Notes under the pieces: model-generated | Databases searched by the model: none | The model's input: the letters and a program-made list of their open reading frames with translations, nothing else | Told to the model about the DNA's origin: nothing | Program-made: the position numbers and the translations under genes | DNA from: Puccinia triticina | Lineage: Eukaryota; Basidiomycota; Pucciniomycetes; Pucciniales; Pucciniaceae | Assembly: GCF_026914185.1 (NCBI RefSeq) | Contig: NC_070574.1 | Location: 1,116,501 to 1,180,500, forward strand | DNA length: 64,000 nt | Reading direction: 5' to 3' | In this document: in pieces, positions 53,729 to 64,000 of the stretch | Position numbering within the stretch: position 1 is the first letter of the stretch | Layout of the letters: every line of letters starts with the position of its first letter

Positions 53729-54583
53729 TGTCAGACACTGAGACACTAAGTCCATGTGTCTACGACTGAAAAGTAAATGTCTTATAACCTAATGGTTAAA
53801 GACTCCATTAGCAATTGACTCATGAACATAAAGTCATGAGTCCAATTCCCTGTCATTACATTAATTTTGTAACTTTTATTGCTATGTACATTCATTATGG
53901 ACTAAACCATAATATTTCACACTTTTAAGTATGCAATTAACCTTATTTCACATTGATTACATATTTCCCATACAGAGAGAGACAAGATTATCTCTCTATG
54001 TATTTATCCTTATTAAGAACAATACCTACAAACAGAGAGATTACATAAGTATTTATGAAAATCCCTCACCTGAATTCCGTGGACTACTCTTCTCATTGGA
54101 GTTAAGGATCCCTCAGGACCTTGACTCAAAGGAGGGAGCTGATCCCTGTAATATAAAAGGGGGGGGGGGGGGTATTTCCCCTGGAGAGATTCTTCCCCCC
54201 AAGATTATTACCATACAAACCCGTGTACCTTACTGAAATCATAAAGTGAGTGGGGTTTTCTATAATCTAACTAACCTTTTTCTCCCTTAGAGCTCTTCCT
54301 CTCTTTGTGCATTTTACCCTGGGTACAGGTGTTATTATCACACCTGTAACCTAGAAGATAAGTGATTTCTCCTTATACGCAACGGCGCTTGGCTAATTTT
54401 CGCCGCGTCCCCTTACATATGTAAGGGTGCCAGTCCCTCCGGCTCCCGGCATTGAGTAGGACTTCTTTCCACAGGCCTTTAGGCTATAGTGTGACCTTAT
54501 AAACTTGCCTCCGCTACATAACCACAGCGGACCGCTACCAAAATCCCATCCGCACCAAGTCACCTAAGAGACCGGCACTGACA
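53729..54583 (+). repeat. solo-LTR-like element, 855 bp
   Basis: Starts TGTCAGACACTGAGACAC and ends GGCACTGACA. It matches 5386-7070 in inverse except for the insertion in that copy. The TAACCTAATGGTTA and AGTCCAATTCCC words lie at 53789-53850. The segment at 54400-54583 is also related to 16197-16425. Confidence 0.65.
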
Positions 54584-54687
54584 CTTTCTCATCTTGCCAA
54601 ACAAAGAGGAGGTCTCTCCTCTTGCCGTTCAAAGAGGATCAAGGGCCCTTGTCTTTGAACGGCAAGAGGGGGGAAGGGGGTGTGCGG

Positions 54688-55154
54688 CAACACTGGGTCG
54701 CTACGCTACGCTACGCTATTTCAGCGCTACGCGTTAGCGTAGCGGCAAAAAGCGCCCATCTATTTTGCATAGCATTAGCGCGCTGTTAGCGCCGCTACGC
54801 TGCGCTAATTTTCAGCGGCGCTAACAGCGCGCCAATTCTTTGTTAGCGTTAGCGCGCCGCTACAGTCGCTACGCTACGCTGCGCTGCGCTACAGCTCTTT
54901 TAGCGGAAAAGAAGCCCTTTTTTCCCGCTAAAGGCGCTGTAGCGCGCGCTCTTTTGCGCCCTGCATGCATAGTGTTAGCGCAATTCCGCGCATCTGCGCT
55001 AACGCTACGCTATCAGCTAAAATAGCTGCGCACCGCGTGCGCGTAGCGTTAGCGCATATGCGTGCAATTGCGCTAACGCTACGCTAAAAAATAGCGCATT
55101 CGCGCTGCGCTACGCTACGCTAACCGCTATGGTTAGCGTAGTGACCCAGTGTTG
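54688..55154. mobile_element. 467-bp palindromic TIR element, family CAACACTGGGT, copy 3
   Basis: The perfect ends CAACACTGGGTC and GACCCAGTGTTG lie inside a 7-bp duplication TGTGCGG (54681-54687, 55155-55161). It has the same length as copy 1 and lacks the nested insertion of copy 2, thereby supplying its empty site. Confidence 0.9.
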
Positions 55155-55365
55155 TGTGCGGCCTTGCAGAGGCAATTCCAGTGAAGCTCCAAGCAAACGG
55201 TATCATGGGGTGAGGTGAATCAAAGTGCACACCTTCCAGTGCGCGCCCCCTGAGGACCCAAAAATCTCACAATTATTTGAAATAGTAACAAAAAATGGTG
55301 TGTAGCATTGTGATTAAAAAACACCAGCCTTCCCCAGAATGTAATCAGAAGTGGCAGATTTGTTG

Positions 55366-55900
55366 TGTGAAATATCACTCACATGTCACAAGCTAATTAC
55401 GTGGCATGTCTAGAAAGTTTTCTGATTATGGGCTGTCCTTTGCAAACCATCAAGATTGAAAAAGTAGATTGAATCCATCAACAAACTCAATGCATCAAGA
55501 CCTCAATACAACAAACTTATCAGCTCAAGCTCAGTGTCCTGCATGTTGTACAGCAAATTGGAGGGTGTACTTGTTCAGGGGGAGGAATATAGGTACTGGT
55601 TCATCACATCGCCTCATCATTTCTTCAATTTTACTCATGTGTCTAGTTTTTCTGTGGTTATTTTGCTTATTAGCTTGTTGTCACATTTCATCAATTATCT
55701 CAAGCAATCTGTGTTTACAAGAATATACTCAAGCCTAGGTAACCCTCAACTACCATTGTGATTTCTTTTGTGCTATCTTTTCTTATTGACTCATGATGTG
55801 ATGTTTTTTAGTATTTACTACTACTGGTATTAAGAGTTGTCAATTATAAAAGATCTCTACAAACTACAAGATTAGACCTTTTATGTATTATAGTGAAGAA
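55366..55900 (+). repeat. probable copia 3'-end remnant
   Basis: TGTGAAATATCACTCACATG (55366), TTGTTCAGGGGGAGGAATAT (55570) and ACTACTACTGGTATTAAGAG (55820) follow in the same order as at 48841-49610. Confidence 0.45.
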
Positions 55901-56048
55901 AAATCTTCTTAATATTCCTTCCAAAATAGGCAATTGACTGCTTTGCATGCACAAATTCTACGTAAGTTGGATTTGTTGCAGACCAGGAAGAATCAAAAAA
56001 GTACATATTAGATTAAGCTTGGGTTAATTATTTTCTGTATGGATGAGA

Positions 56049-58123
56049 TCAAATTTTTGTTCCTGTGGCATCTTTCAATGCTGCTAAAGCCGCTCCTGGA
56101 TTTGCACTTGTCAGAGCCGCCGTCAAAACTTCTTTTGCCTCCTTTGCTGGGTCTGCAGAAGTCAAGGCTGCGGTAGTTGCTCCAGCAGCCGTGGTTGCAG
56201 CTGCTCCAGTGGTTGGTAAAGCTGTGGCTAAGGCTATTTTGGTGTCTTTAGCTACGTCTGCAGAAGCTGATCCAGTGCCTACGCTTGTGTTTGAACTTGC
56301 AGACCCTCCGGATAGTTCAATCAGTTTCAAGTTTGCTAATAGAAAAGGTTAAGATGAAAGGAATTGATTTTAGTCAAATTTTCTATCCAAGCTCTCAGAT
56401 ATGAAGATTCAATTTGACCTGGTACAACATGTTTGCGGCCCTCAACCACCAAATCAGCCGCCTTCTTAACAGCAGCTGGGTCCTTTGCGTTAGACTCAAT
56501 CAACTTTAATCCATGTCTACAGAATCCATGAACTCAAAAAGGTTCAATATTCATTTGATTTTCTGTCATATATTTATGCTTGCTAGGTTTTTGTATTCTC
56601 AATCCCAAGGGACCAAGCAAGGTTCACTTACACTACTTTTGATGGTCCATTTTGCCTTACCTCTGCTAATGCCGCCATTGCTCCCTTAGGGTCCGTGGCA
56701 GCACTCGCCAGAACAATTCTGGCGAATTCCTCGCCTGCTTCCTATGACCGTGTTTTTCATCAATTCAGGAATGTTGAATAATAACAAGATAAATGATTGA
56801 CAAAGTTTCCTCACCTGCACTAAAGCTTTCTTAGCAGCTTGCTCAATTTCTTCGGGCTTAGAGCCTTCTTTCTGAATGATTGACATTTGCTCATCCACAA
56901 TCTTAGTTTGGCTGGCTAGATTCTTTTGTTGTTCCTCGACGGTTTTCTTTTGAGTGGCATCCGTTATGTTCTTACCAATAGCTTGTTGACTTGGGCCAAT
57001 TGCAACCTTGGAAATAAGCCGCCTGCTGCCACCTGGAATATCGCCAATCAGAGCCAAGTTTGCAGGAACTACCTGAAGCCTACAGGAATACATTGAAGAG
57101 TCAGACAATTGTCCTCAGCCAATTTAGTCATTGAATCTGAGGGACATACCGGGCAAGTGTAACCTTTGCCAATTCTTCTCGGACTTTGGCCTTATCTTCA
57201 GCATTTTTATGTATCTCTTTAAAGGCTTGGCTTTTGTGTAACAATGGACAGTTTTTTTTTAGGAAAAATCAGTTACCCTTATTTTTTTAAGTAAATATCC
57301 GTCTTCAAAAAGATAGGAAGGATTCTCACGCACACAACAGTTGGACCTTGATCTCTGACTACAGCAAGCGCCCCTTGAGCAGCTGCTGGATCTAGAGCCA
57401 CACTGGCCAGCTAAAAAGGTACAATTATTTCTATTCTCTTAGTATCCGAGCTTTCAAAATAAGAGGAATTAAGATACTGACCGCCTCTCTTGGGAAGTCT
57501 TCGGCTTCTTCATTCTTCAATGCATCCTCAGCTGCTTTTTTTATTTCCTCTGCCGAAGAGTTTGGATTCTGCATAAAACGAATTCAATTTTTTTTTGTTG
57601 ATCGGATAAGAAAGCAGAATCAGTTTATCCTCTTGTTCCTGGTTTGAAGGTATGAAAAATTTCTATGAAGTGACAAGAAGGAAAATACGGCATCTTACTT
57701 GGATGATTAAAACGTCTTGATCAACGTTATTTGTGGCTTTTAATAGATCAGAAGCTGCTCTCCTAAGTTCCTTGGCATCGTTCCTTCCGGCTTCGTTAAG
57801 CGCGTTTTTATTTTGCTTCTTGTCAGTCTTGGATGTTGCCTTTTTGACTTCAGTTGCTGAGGCAGTTGTTTCTTGGGGGCTTCGCGCAAGCAAGGCTTTG
57901 TAAGAAGCACGTCTCCGAAGCCTATTCCAGTGAGATGAGCGTATTATTAGCTTTTCTTCCCAAAATAATGTAGAAAGTTCAACCCTTACGGTTTAAATTC
58001 ATGAAAACTTGGGTTGATTATGATATCACGCTGATCCAAGGGGGCGCCATTTACCTCAATATGAGGAGACGTTAAACTAAGAGCCACGTAAAGATAGCTA
58101 ACTAAACTGGTTAGGGTAGGCAT
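56049..58123 (-). CDS. secreted helical-repeat protein A, 453 aa, nine exons
   Basis: Exons (minus): 58123-57990, 57921-57699, 57568-57482, 57410-57334, 57230-57150, 57079-56815, 56741-56632, 56516-56419, 56335-56049. All introns are GT-AG, about 65-185 bp long, and every junction keeps the frame. The chain begins with a signal peptide (MPTLTSLVSYLYVALSLTS) and a basic LRRRAS segment that might be a Kex2-type site. It is otherwise mostly Ala/Glu/Lys helix. A unit of about 110 residues occurs twice: RE-LAS-DP-A-AL-VR-G-VV, then N-D-K-V-A-R, then PANLALIGDIPGG in the first and PANLKLIELSGG in the second. The tail is Ala/Thr/Ser-rich. No family is recognised. Its paralogue lies divergently at 59905. 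Inference: secreted, possibly wall- or host-interface protein. Confidence 0.85.
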
Positions 58124-59904
58124 ATTATCGTGAATTAAAGTAAATCTTTGTAGGGATCGTGTTGATGATTGGATATCAAGTAAAAGTTCAGATGATGCCT
58201 GCTAATCAAAGATCAACTTGATGATTAACTTGATGAATAAAAAATCTAATAGGGAAGGTTAGCAATGAGCACAGCTCAATTGAAGACAAATAAGCTATAA
58301 TAACTTATTGAAATAATATGTAAGTGATGGATGGAACTTGCGATTGTGTTTCAGACGATGGAACTTTTCCCTCAGTTTGATTGCCTGGAGGTTTTTATAG
58401 GGCGGCATATTCCAATAACATCACCGAAAGCCTTACGAACATCTAGTTGTGAATTGCTCTTGCATTAACTAATGGTATATATTGCTTGGTCGTCTCCCTC
58501 GGTATTCGGTCGCAGTCACTACATACCATCGCGCTTGAACGTATAATTGAAGTCTGCGAATTTTCGGCACGTCTCCTTGAGTGCGGTCGCTTGCGATCAG
58601 ACCTCTGAATTGCACTTCGGCCGAGCCTTATCAACGCTGGAATTTTGATGCGGCAACTGATGATAATTCCGGAGTTTGAAGTTCAAGATTATCAAGGTTT
58701 TCCCCCGGTTGAATTTTGAACCCACCATCTGAACATGGAATGCTGCCATAGTCGTCATGGCGAGTTAGGCCTGATATGTAGCAAAGCGACCTAAAGCGAC
58801 CTACATAGTAAGTAAACAACCGCTGCACGCTCATATGAATTTGTCATCAGGATCCCCAAACTTGTCTTCTTTGTATCAAAAGCACTCAACACGAGTCTCC
58901 CCTGGTGACAGGCTCGCTGGGGCTGACGGTGAAGCCACTAGCCTAAAGCCCCTTGATCGCAGGTGTGTCAATAGGGTTGACGGCGCCACCTTTGAGAAGG
59001 TGCGCGCCAATGGGCGCCTGAAAAACCCCCCTCTGAAAAAACCCCCTCTAGGGGGCGCGCCTTTTGCAGGCGCAAGGGCGGCGCGCCCAGGCGAGGCTTA
59101 CAGCACAGGTTTTTGACTCTTGAGCATGTTGGTGAATTTGTATTGGCAAGTACAACATGTGTAGCTTGCCGGGTTAAGTTCCGTGAAATTTAGCAAAACT
59201 TTATGTAGAGGTTGCGGTTGCTGATGCCACTTGTCTGGTGGCTACGTACTGGTTAATTTTGTTGATTAAGCCGTCGCCTCACCCCATAAATGAAAGATAG
59301 GAATGAATCTGCAGGGTCCATCTTGGAAAGTAACCCTTACTTCTCGGTGAGGTGACAACTGCAACAATTTACGCACCTGAGGCTGTGTTTCTGCTTTTGT
59401 GGCAGCTTGTTGGACTTTTTAATTTTGTAGCTGGTACTACAGATATCCCCTTCTGAGGTTCTCTCTTTAAAATTCATAGCGTGAAGACAAATGAAAAAGA
59501 ACTACTGCATTTGGGAAGTCTCCAAGTGTCGAGAACGAGCCTCCATAAACCCCGGTTGGTTCGCAGTGATACCTATACATACAAACTAAAGAATACATTA
59601 ATGTTGCCGGCGACTTCGTCTGGAGGGCCTGATTGATATGGTAACTGATTGTCTGATTGTGCAAAACGGTGATGGGTGAACGAGGTGAGGTTGCACACCA
59701 TACTCATACTATCATTCCTACGTATTTTCATGCAACTACGTGTAACGCTTATCCACCTTGGTTAAATACCTTTGTCCTTTGGTGTCAGTCTCTTTTTCCC
59801 ATCCTTCCGAGCTGCGCTCAACCTCTAGAAATCTATCACCTTTTTCGTATTTATCACACTTCCTTCACCTAGCTTATATTCAGATTGAAAACGTTATTTA
59901 CGCC
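58124..59904. promoter_or_regulatory. 1.78-kb divergent spacer between paralogues A and B
   Basis: No long reading frame with support. It must hold both promoters. A GC-rich segment (58960-59095) with GGCGCC/GCGCGCC palindromes and AAAACCCCCCTCTG repeats looks inserted. The frame at 58835-59116 is probably a shadow of it. Confidence 0.5.
58393..58399 (-). promoter_or_regulatory. TATA-like box upstream of protein A gene
   Basis: CCCTATAAAAACC on the minus strand, about 270 bp before the ATG at 58123. It is the only clear TATAAAA in the divergent spacer on this side. Confidence 0.35.
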
Positions 59905-62900
59905 ATGCCAGGCATTAAATCTCTTATTGGTTTATTGGTTACCTTGATGGTAGTTTCTGATTTCACTGTTGATGCTAGTCCACTATATATACCCAATGAG
60001 GTACCCGATCTTTCAACTTTAACCAAAGCCAAAAGAGATCTCTTGTGAGTTTATCTGGTTTTATAGCTCCTCCGACTGTTTTGAAAACACTTAAATCAAT
60101 TCAGAATGCTGATGAGCGACTTTATGAGTGAATAGGCTCGCCAGAAGAAGAGTTGAAGTATCGCGTCCCTCACTTGTCGCCCGATCGCCGACAAATCGCA
60201 AAGGAAGGCCGAATAACCTGCAGATACTCGATGGCGGACCTGCTGGCCACCCCGGCAAAGAGGGCAAAGAGGGCAAAGAGGGCAAAGAGGGCAAAGAGGG
60301 CAAAGGAGAGGGAAAAGAAGGAGGAGGGCTTTTGACAGATCTTTTAGGTCAGGGTCCAGGCAGAGACGCTGTCAGACCACCTCCTCCCCCGGAACTACTT
60401 GGGGGACTTTTGGGTCGACCACCTCCTCCCCCGGAACTACTTGGAGGACTTTTGGGTGGGCCACCACCTCCCCCTCTGGAACTTGGAGGACGTTTACCTC
60501 CACCTCCAGAACTGGCTGGAAAAGAGGCGGGGGCCCCGCCTCCTATCCCTGAAGTCGGGAGTGGTAGATCAGGCGAAGCAGCAGCCAAACTCCGTACCTC
60601 TGGTGTCAAGTTAGGACAAGCCGATGCTGCTCCCAGACAAAGAGGAAAAGAAGGAAAACTTGATGAGCCGCCACCACCACCACCTATCGTTGAATCTGCG
60701 AATGAAAAAGTAAAAGATCTTGCTAAGGAAGGCGCGGGGGAAAGGAAAAAAGCCGAAAAGGAGAAGACAGTTGAAAAGGATAAAATTAAAAAGGACAATG
60801 GTGGTGAAGAAGATATTCCTGAAGTTTCCAGTGGTAAGAACTTAGCTGTAGTTGAAGAAGGATCTAACGGACGTGCCTCAACCGGCAAAGGAGATGCAAA
60901 ATCAAAATCAAAAGAAGCAAAAGTTGGCTCCCTTCAGGTTGATTCGGAAGCACCTCCCGCTCTTCCTTCTCTTCCTCCTCCTCCTCCCCCTCCTCCTCCC
61001 GGAGGAGAATTGGCACCTGAACTTGTTGGAAGGCCAGGCAAGGAAGGAAAAGCTGGAAAAGGCGAGGGAGAACTAGGCGGCGGACGACTTGTTCGGGAAG
61101 CTGCGATTACATTGGCTCAAGCTAACAGACTGATTGAGAATAGCATGCAATTCATGCAGGTAAATCATATTTTTCACATATTTTTAATCCGTAATTGCCT
61201 AAAACTCAGATCCTTACAAATGGTTTATTTTCCTTTCGGTCCGGTGGACCTTTTAGAGTTCCACCGCTAACTCTACGGATATTAAAAAAGCAGCCGAACT
61301 AGCCGTCAAGCTTGGAAATGCCGAAGACTTTTTAAGAGAAGTAGTAAGTTTAAAATCACTGACTTGAGAAAACATGTTCTTCAAAAACTAATCTATCTGC
61401 TTTTTGTGACTTTTCGTAAACAGCTCGCTAGTGCATCACAGGATCCAGCATCTGCTCAAAAATCTCTCGGAATTATAAGAGATAACGGACAAGTTTTAAC
61501 GTACGTAATTCTTTTTTCTCAACCGATGCACAAGCAATCGCAGATATTTGATCTCACAGGCTGATTGCCATCCCAACTTATTTGGTCATTAATCAATGAA
61601 ACTGTGACTTTTGATTCACAAAAATGAAGTAAGGGTTTTGATGACATCGCCAAGAATCCGGAAGATAAGGCCAAAGTCAAAGAAGGACTGGAAAAAATGC
61701 AAGCTGCGCGGTAAGCCGAACACCACTAAGAAATATTGAGTCTAATTGATGGCAACCTCACTTATGAAACATACCAATTCATCGCGTGGGATGCACCAGA
61801 AAACAAGTTCTCCTGGCAAACAGTGAACTGATTCAGGATGTCTCAGGCGGTCGGGGAAATAGGTTGCAAAGGCAATTAAATTTGGCTGGAAAAGCTAATG
61901 AAAAGGTGGCTGAGAACAAATTTGTGAATGATGGTGCTCAAAAGAAATCAATAGAGGAGGCGCAAAAGAATCTGGCTTCCCAGTCCAAGACTGTTGATGA
62001 TCAAATTGCAATCATTGCAAAGGAAGGTACCGATGCTACAGCAATTGCAGCAGCAGCGCAGAAAGCCTTGGAGGGAGTAAGCACCTTTTTTTTACAAAAA
62101 AAAAAAACTAGGATGAGTTACTCACACAAAGTTTCTGTCAAAAACAAACATCTCTTTTAGGAATCCGCGCAGCACTTCTCCAGAGAAGTTTTGGCAAGTG
62201 GGGCAAAAAACCCGGCGGAAGCTATGCAAGCCTTGGGAAGTGTAAGAGACCATCAGTTCAATCAAGTTGTGTAAGTGAATTTCTCTGGGATGACACCAAA
62301 GAGGCTCAAAGTTGATTGATTTTTTGCATGATATATCTCAGCGCTGGCCTTAGATCAATTGCCGCAAATAGTAAGAATGCCGAGGCTGTCAAAACTGCCG
62401 TTTCTGTTGTCAATCAAGGCCGTAAATTCATCGTCGCAGGTAAGCATTTCTAGAGAGACTATCAGCGATAATAACTATGTGACCTCCTTACTGATTCATA
62501 CAAATAATTGGTTTGGTAAAAATCCAAAAACCTTTGCAGCCAATGAGAAATTGATTGAATTGTCTGGAGGAACTGCTGCAGAAGTAAACGTCAAGGATAA
62601 CAACAAGGCGGCCGAGGAAAAAACGAAAGTAGGAGCCGAAGCAGCCAAGCAGAACAAGGACAACAAATTGGCCGACGTTAAGAAAAACCAGGTACTAGCA
62701 CAGAAGAAAGAAGGAGACATAGGCGAGAAGAAAGCTCAGGAAGAAAACAAAAATGCAGCCGAGTTTCAAAACAAACAGAAAGAGGAGAAGGAAAAGAAAA
62801 AGAAGGAGGAGGAGGAAGCAGAGAAGAAAAAGAAGGAAGAAGAGGAGCAGAAGAAGAAGCAGGCCGAAGGCGGGCAGACGGCCGAGAGCAAGGAGCAAGC

Positions 62901-63036
62901 TGGTGCGGCCAATGGGAAACCTCAAGAACAGCAGAAAGAGCAGCCCGAAGGAGCCCCGCCGGTTGAAGAAGTTAAGAACAATGCGGGGGCGGAAGAAGTT
63001 GCAGTTGAGGCAGAAGCCACTGGAGTCGAAGTTTAG
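59905..63036 (+). CDS. secreted helical-repeat protein B, 796 aa, nine exons
   Basis: Exons: 59905-60044, 60136-61159, 61257-61343, 61424-61500, 61630-61710, 61800-62076, 62161-62270, 62342-62439, 62540-63036; all joins are GT-AG and in frame. Signal peptide MPGIKSLIGLLVTLMVVSDF is followed by LTKAKRDLLARRR, a possible dibasic cleavage zone. Exon 2 is a 1-kb expansion absent in A: (GKE)n, three PPPPPELLGGLLG-type blocks, a charged Lys/Glu segment and a second poly-Pro. Exons 3-8 code two helical units like those of protein A (ANSELIQDVSGG and ANEKLIELSGG ends). The C-terminus is a Lys/Glu/Gln-rich coiled-coil-like tail. Exons 3, 4, 5, 7 and 8 equal those of A in length. Family unknown; secretion is inferred. 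Confidence 0.85.
60254..60298 (+). repeat. coding 9-bp repeat (GGCAAAGAG)x5
   Basis: Perfect tandem copies in exon 2 of protein B encode Gly-Lys-Glu; length variation here would not shift the frame. Confidence 0.95.
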
Positions 63037-63514
63037 CTTTTTGCTATTCTTGGACCAAGCAGTGAACAACATTCAGGTTGAAACCTCTTCCCCCAACTCC
63101 AGATGGACACAGCCTTTTCTCATCCGGATTGATGAATTTGTGAATATATCCAGATGAAATATAAATGACAGGACATTTGTGCTTACTCATGAGCACCTCT
63201 TAATGAGGCTTACTCGCATGTACAAATAATTTTCATTCTCTATCTTGTTCTCTCAAAGAGACTTTCTGATCATAACCAATGTTGCATAGTTATCTGATAG
63301 ACATTTTGGTAATCAACACGCATTGATTTCTAGAAGTTCCACGTTCTAGTGCAATTTGCAAATGAAAGTTTTTAAACCCCAAAACATTTTGTCAGTCATA
63401 CTTCATCTATCGTCGTATTTCACAAGTCAAGGACAATTCGAACTTGTCGAAGTCCACGTCCCTAGCACTGCGATCTCTCCCGCAGGGAGGACAATTCCGA
63501 CAAACTGTTCGACA
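63037..63514. other. 3' flank of protein B gene
   Basis: AT-rich DNA with no recognised terminator motif. A frame from ATG 63362 runs into the duplication that follows, to 63727. Confidence 0.35.
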
Positions 63515-63652
63515 GCTCAATCGTACAACTGGAGGCAGATGAGGACGGCTCAAGCAGCTTCTGAGCAGACTCATGCTGTTCGCGCTCAATCGTACAACTG
63601 GAGGCAGATGAGGACGGCTCAAGCAGCTTCTGAGCAGACTCATGCTGTTCGA
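63515..63652 (+). repeat. 69-bp perfect tandem duplication, in frame
   Basis: GCTCAATCGTACAACTGGAG to CATGCTGTTCG occurs at 63515-63583 and again at 63584-63652. In the frame 63362-63727 it is 23 residues (YNWRQMRTAQAASEQTHAVR core). Both strands are open through it. No protein family is recognised. Confidence 0.8.
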
Positions 63653-64000
63653 GGGCCTAGAGTCCCCACAAACAAAGAGAATAAAAAGGATGGATTGCTG
63701 GTGAAATCTACAGACTCATCCACATAATCCACGTGTTGCACATTCAAGCGTGCAGAGGGAAGAATCCACCCATCCTAGTCTTCAGAGGTTTGAATTGTGT
63801 TGCCGCTCTCCAACCACATCTTGAAGAAAAACTCGAAAACCCCCAACAAACAAGGAACAAAAAGAATCTGAAAAAAACGGTGACAGAAACCGGAGAACAC
63901 AGAACAGGGAAAGAAAAGAGAAGAAGAAAATGTCTATTTTCTGATTGAAAAAAGCCCGATGGCGGTAGTGAGAAAGGTAAAGGGGAGTTATAAGTCCATA
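63653..64000. other. window end, no gene supported
   Basis: Lys/Arg-coding frames at 63733-63948 have no start context or domain. Confidence 0.3.

Noticed and set aside
53775..53860. tRNA gene at the A-box/B-box-like words of the solo-LTR-like element (and 6115-6190)
   Set aside because: The would-be acceptor ends do not pair in either copy; only promoter-like words remain.
60349..60888. 179-codon minus-strand frame (Ser/Pro/Gly-rich) opposite protein B
   Set aside because: It is the antisense of the Pro-rich exon 2; composition mirrors the repeat and there is no start or splice support.
62695..63072. 125-codon minus-strand Leu/Phe-rich frame resembling a membrane protein
   Set aside because: It is the complement of the Lys/Glu-rich tail of protein B (AAG/GAG read as CTT/CTC).

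Overview
The window is eukaryotic and looks like a large, transposon-packed basidiomycete genome, most plausibly a rust fungus (Pucciniales). The reasons are short GT-AG introns of about 65-85 bp, multi-exon genes with signal peptides, an almost complete Ty1/copia element, a Ty3 chromovirus, a Tc1-type transposase with introns, many inverted-repeat elements, and very few host genes in 64 kb. The species cannot be fixed from sequence alone.

Layout. 1-8.2 kb: repeats, one single-exon secreted-protein gene (4017-4769), and a solo-LTR-like element (5386-7070) hit by a CACTA-type element. 7.1-15.1 kb: a 45-50 bp minisatellite into which a palindromic element (7231-7925, itself carrying a nested element) and a 6.6 kb Gypsy chromovirus (8226-14844) have inserted. 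The Gypsy polyprotein is dead: five in-frame TGA codons, a nested 247 bp element, a 7 bp insertion and a TAG. 15-26 kb: decayed DNA with fragments of two host genes (mitoferrin-like exon, acetolactate synthase ILV2) and a two-level nested inverted-repeat element (20974-22842 containing 21054-22169). 26.7-34.1 kb: a Tc1-like DD34E transposase gene split by a nearly intact copia element with 802 bp LTRs. 35.4-40.3 kb: a 4.87 kb CACTA-type giant palindrome built from a 173 bp tandem unit running inward in both arms. 40.4-43.4 kb: an unrecognised repeat-associated gene on the minus strand, frameshifted at a 23-nt homopolymer. 43.4-55.9 kb: minisatellites, long inverted repeats, copia remnants, a tRNA-like sequence and a Harbinger-type MITE.

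56.0-63.0 kb is the gene-like island: two divergent, head-to-head paralogous genes of nine exons each, coding for predicted secreted proteins of 453 and 796 residues. Exons 3, 4, 5, 7 and 8 have identical lengths in both genes (87, 77, 81, 110, 98 bp). Each protein holds two copies of a roughly 110-residue helical unit ending in an ANxxLIxxxGG motif. I do not recognise this family; it is the best candidate here for an undescribed system.

The transposons form readable insertion layers. Four elements have CAC(T/C)-type ends and 3-bp target duplications. A separate group has CAAC...TGGGT-type or related ends and 7-bp duplications. All the TGA stops in the Gypsy gag-pol and Tc1 genes can be explained as CGA-to-TGA changes, and about half of the Gypsy LTR differences fall at CpG, which suggests that cytosine methylation drives decay of repeats in this genome.
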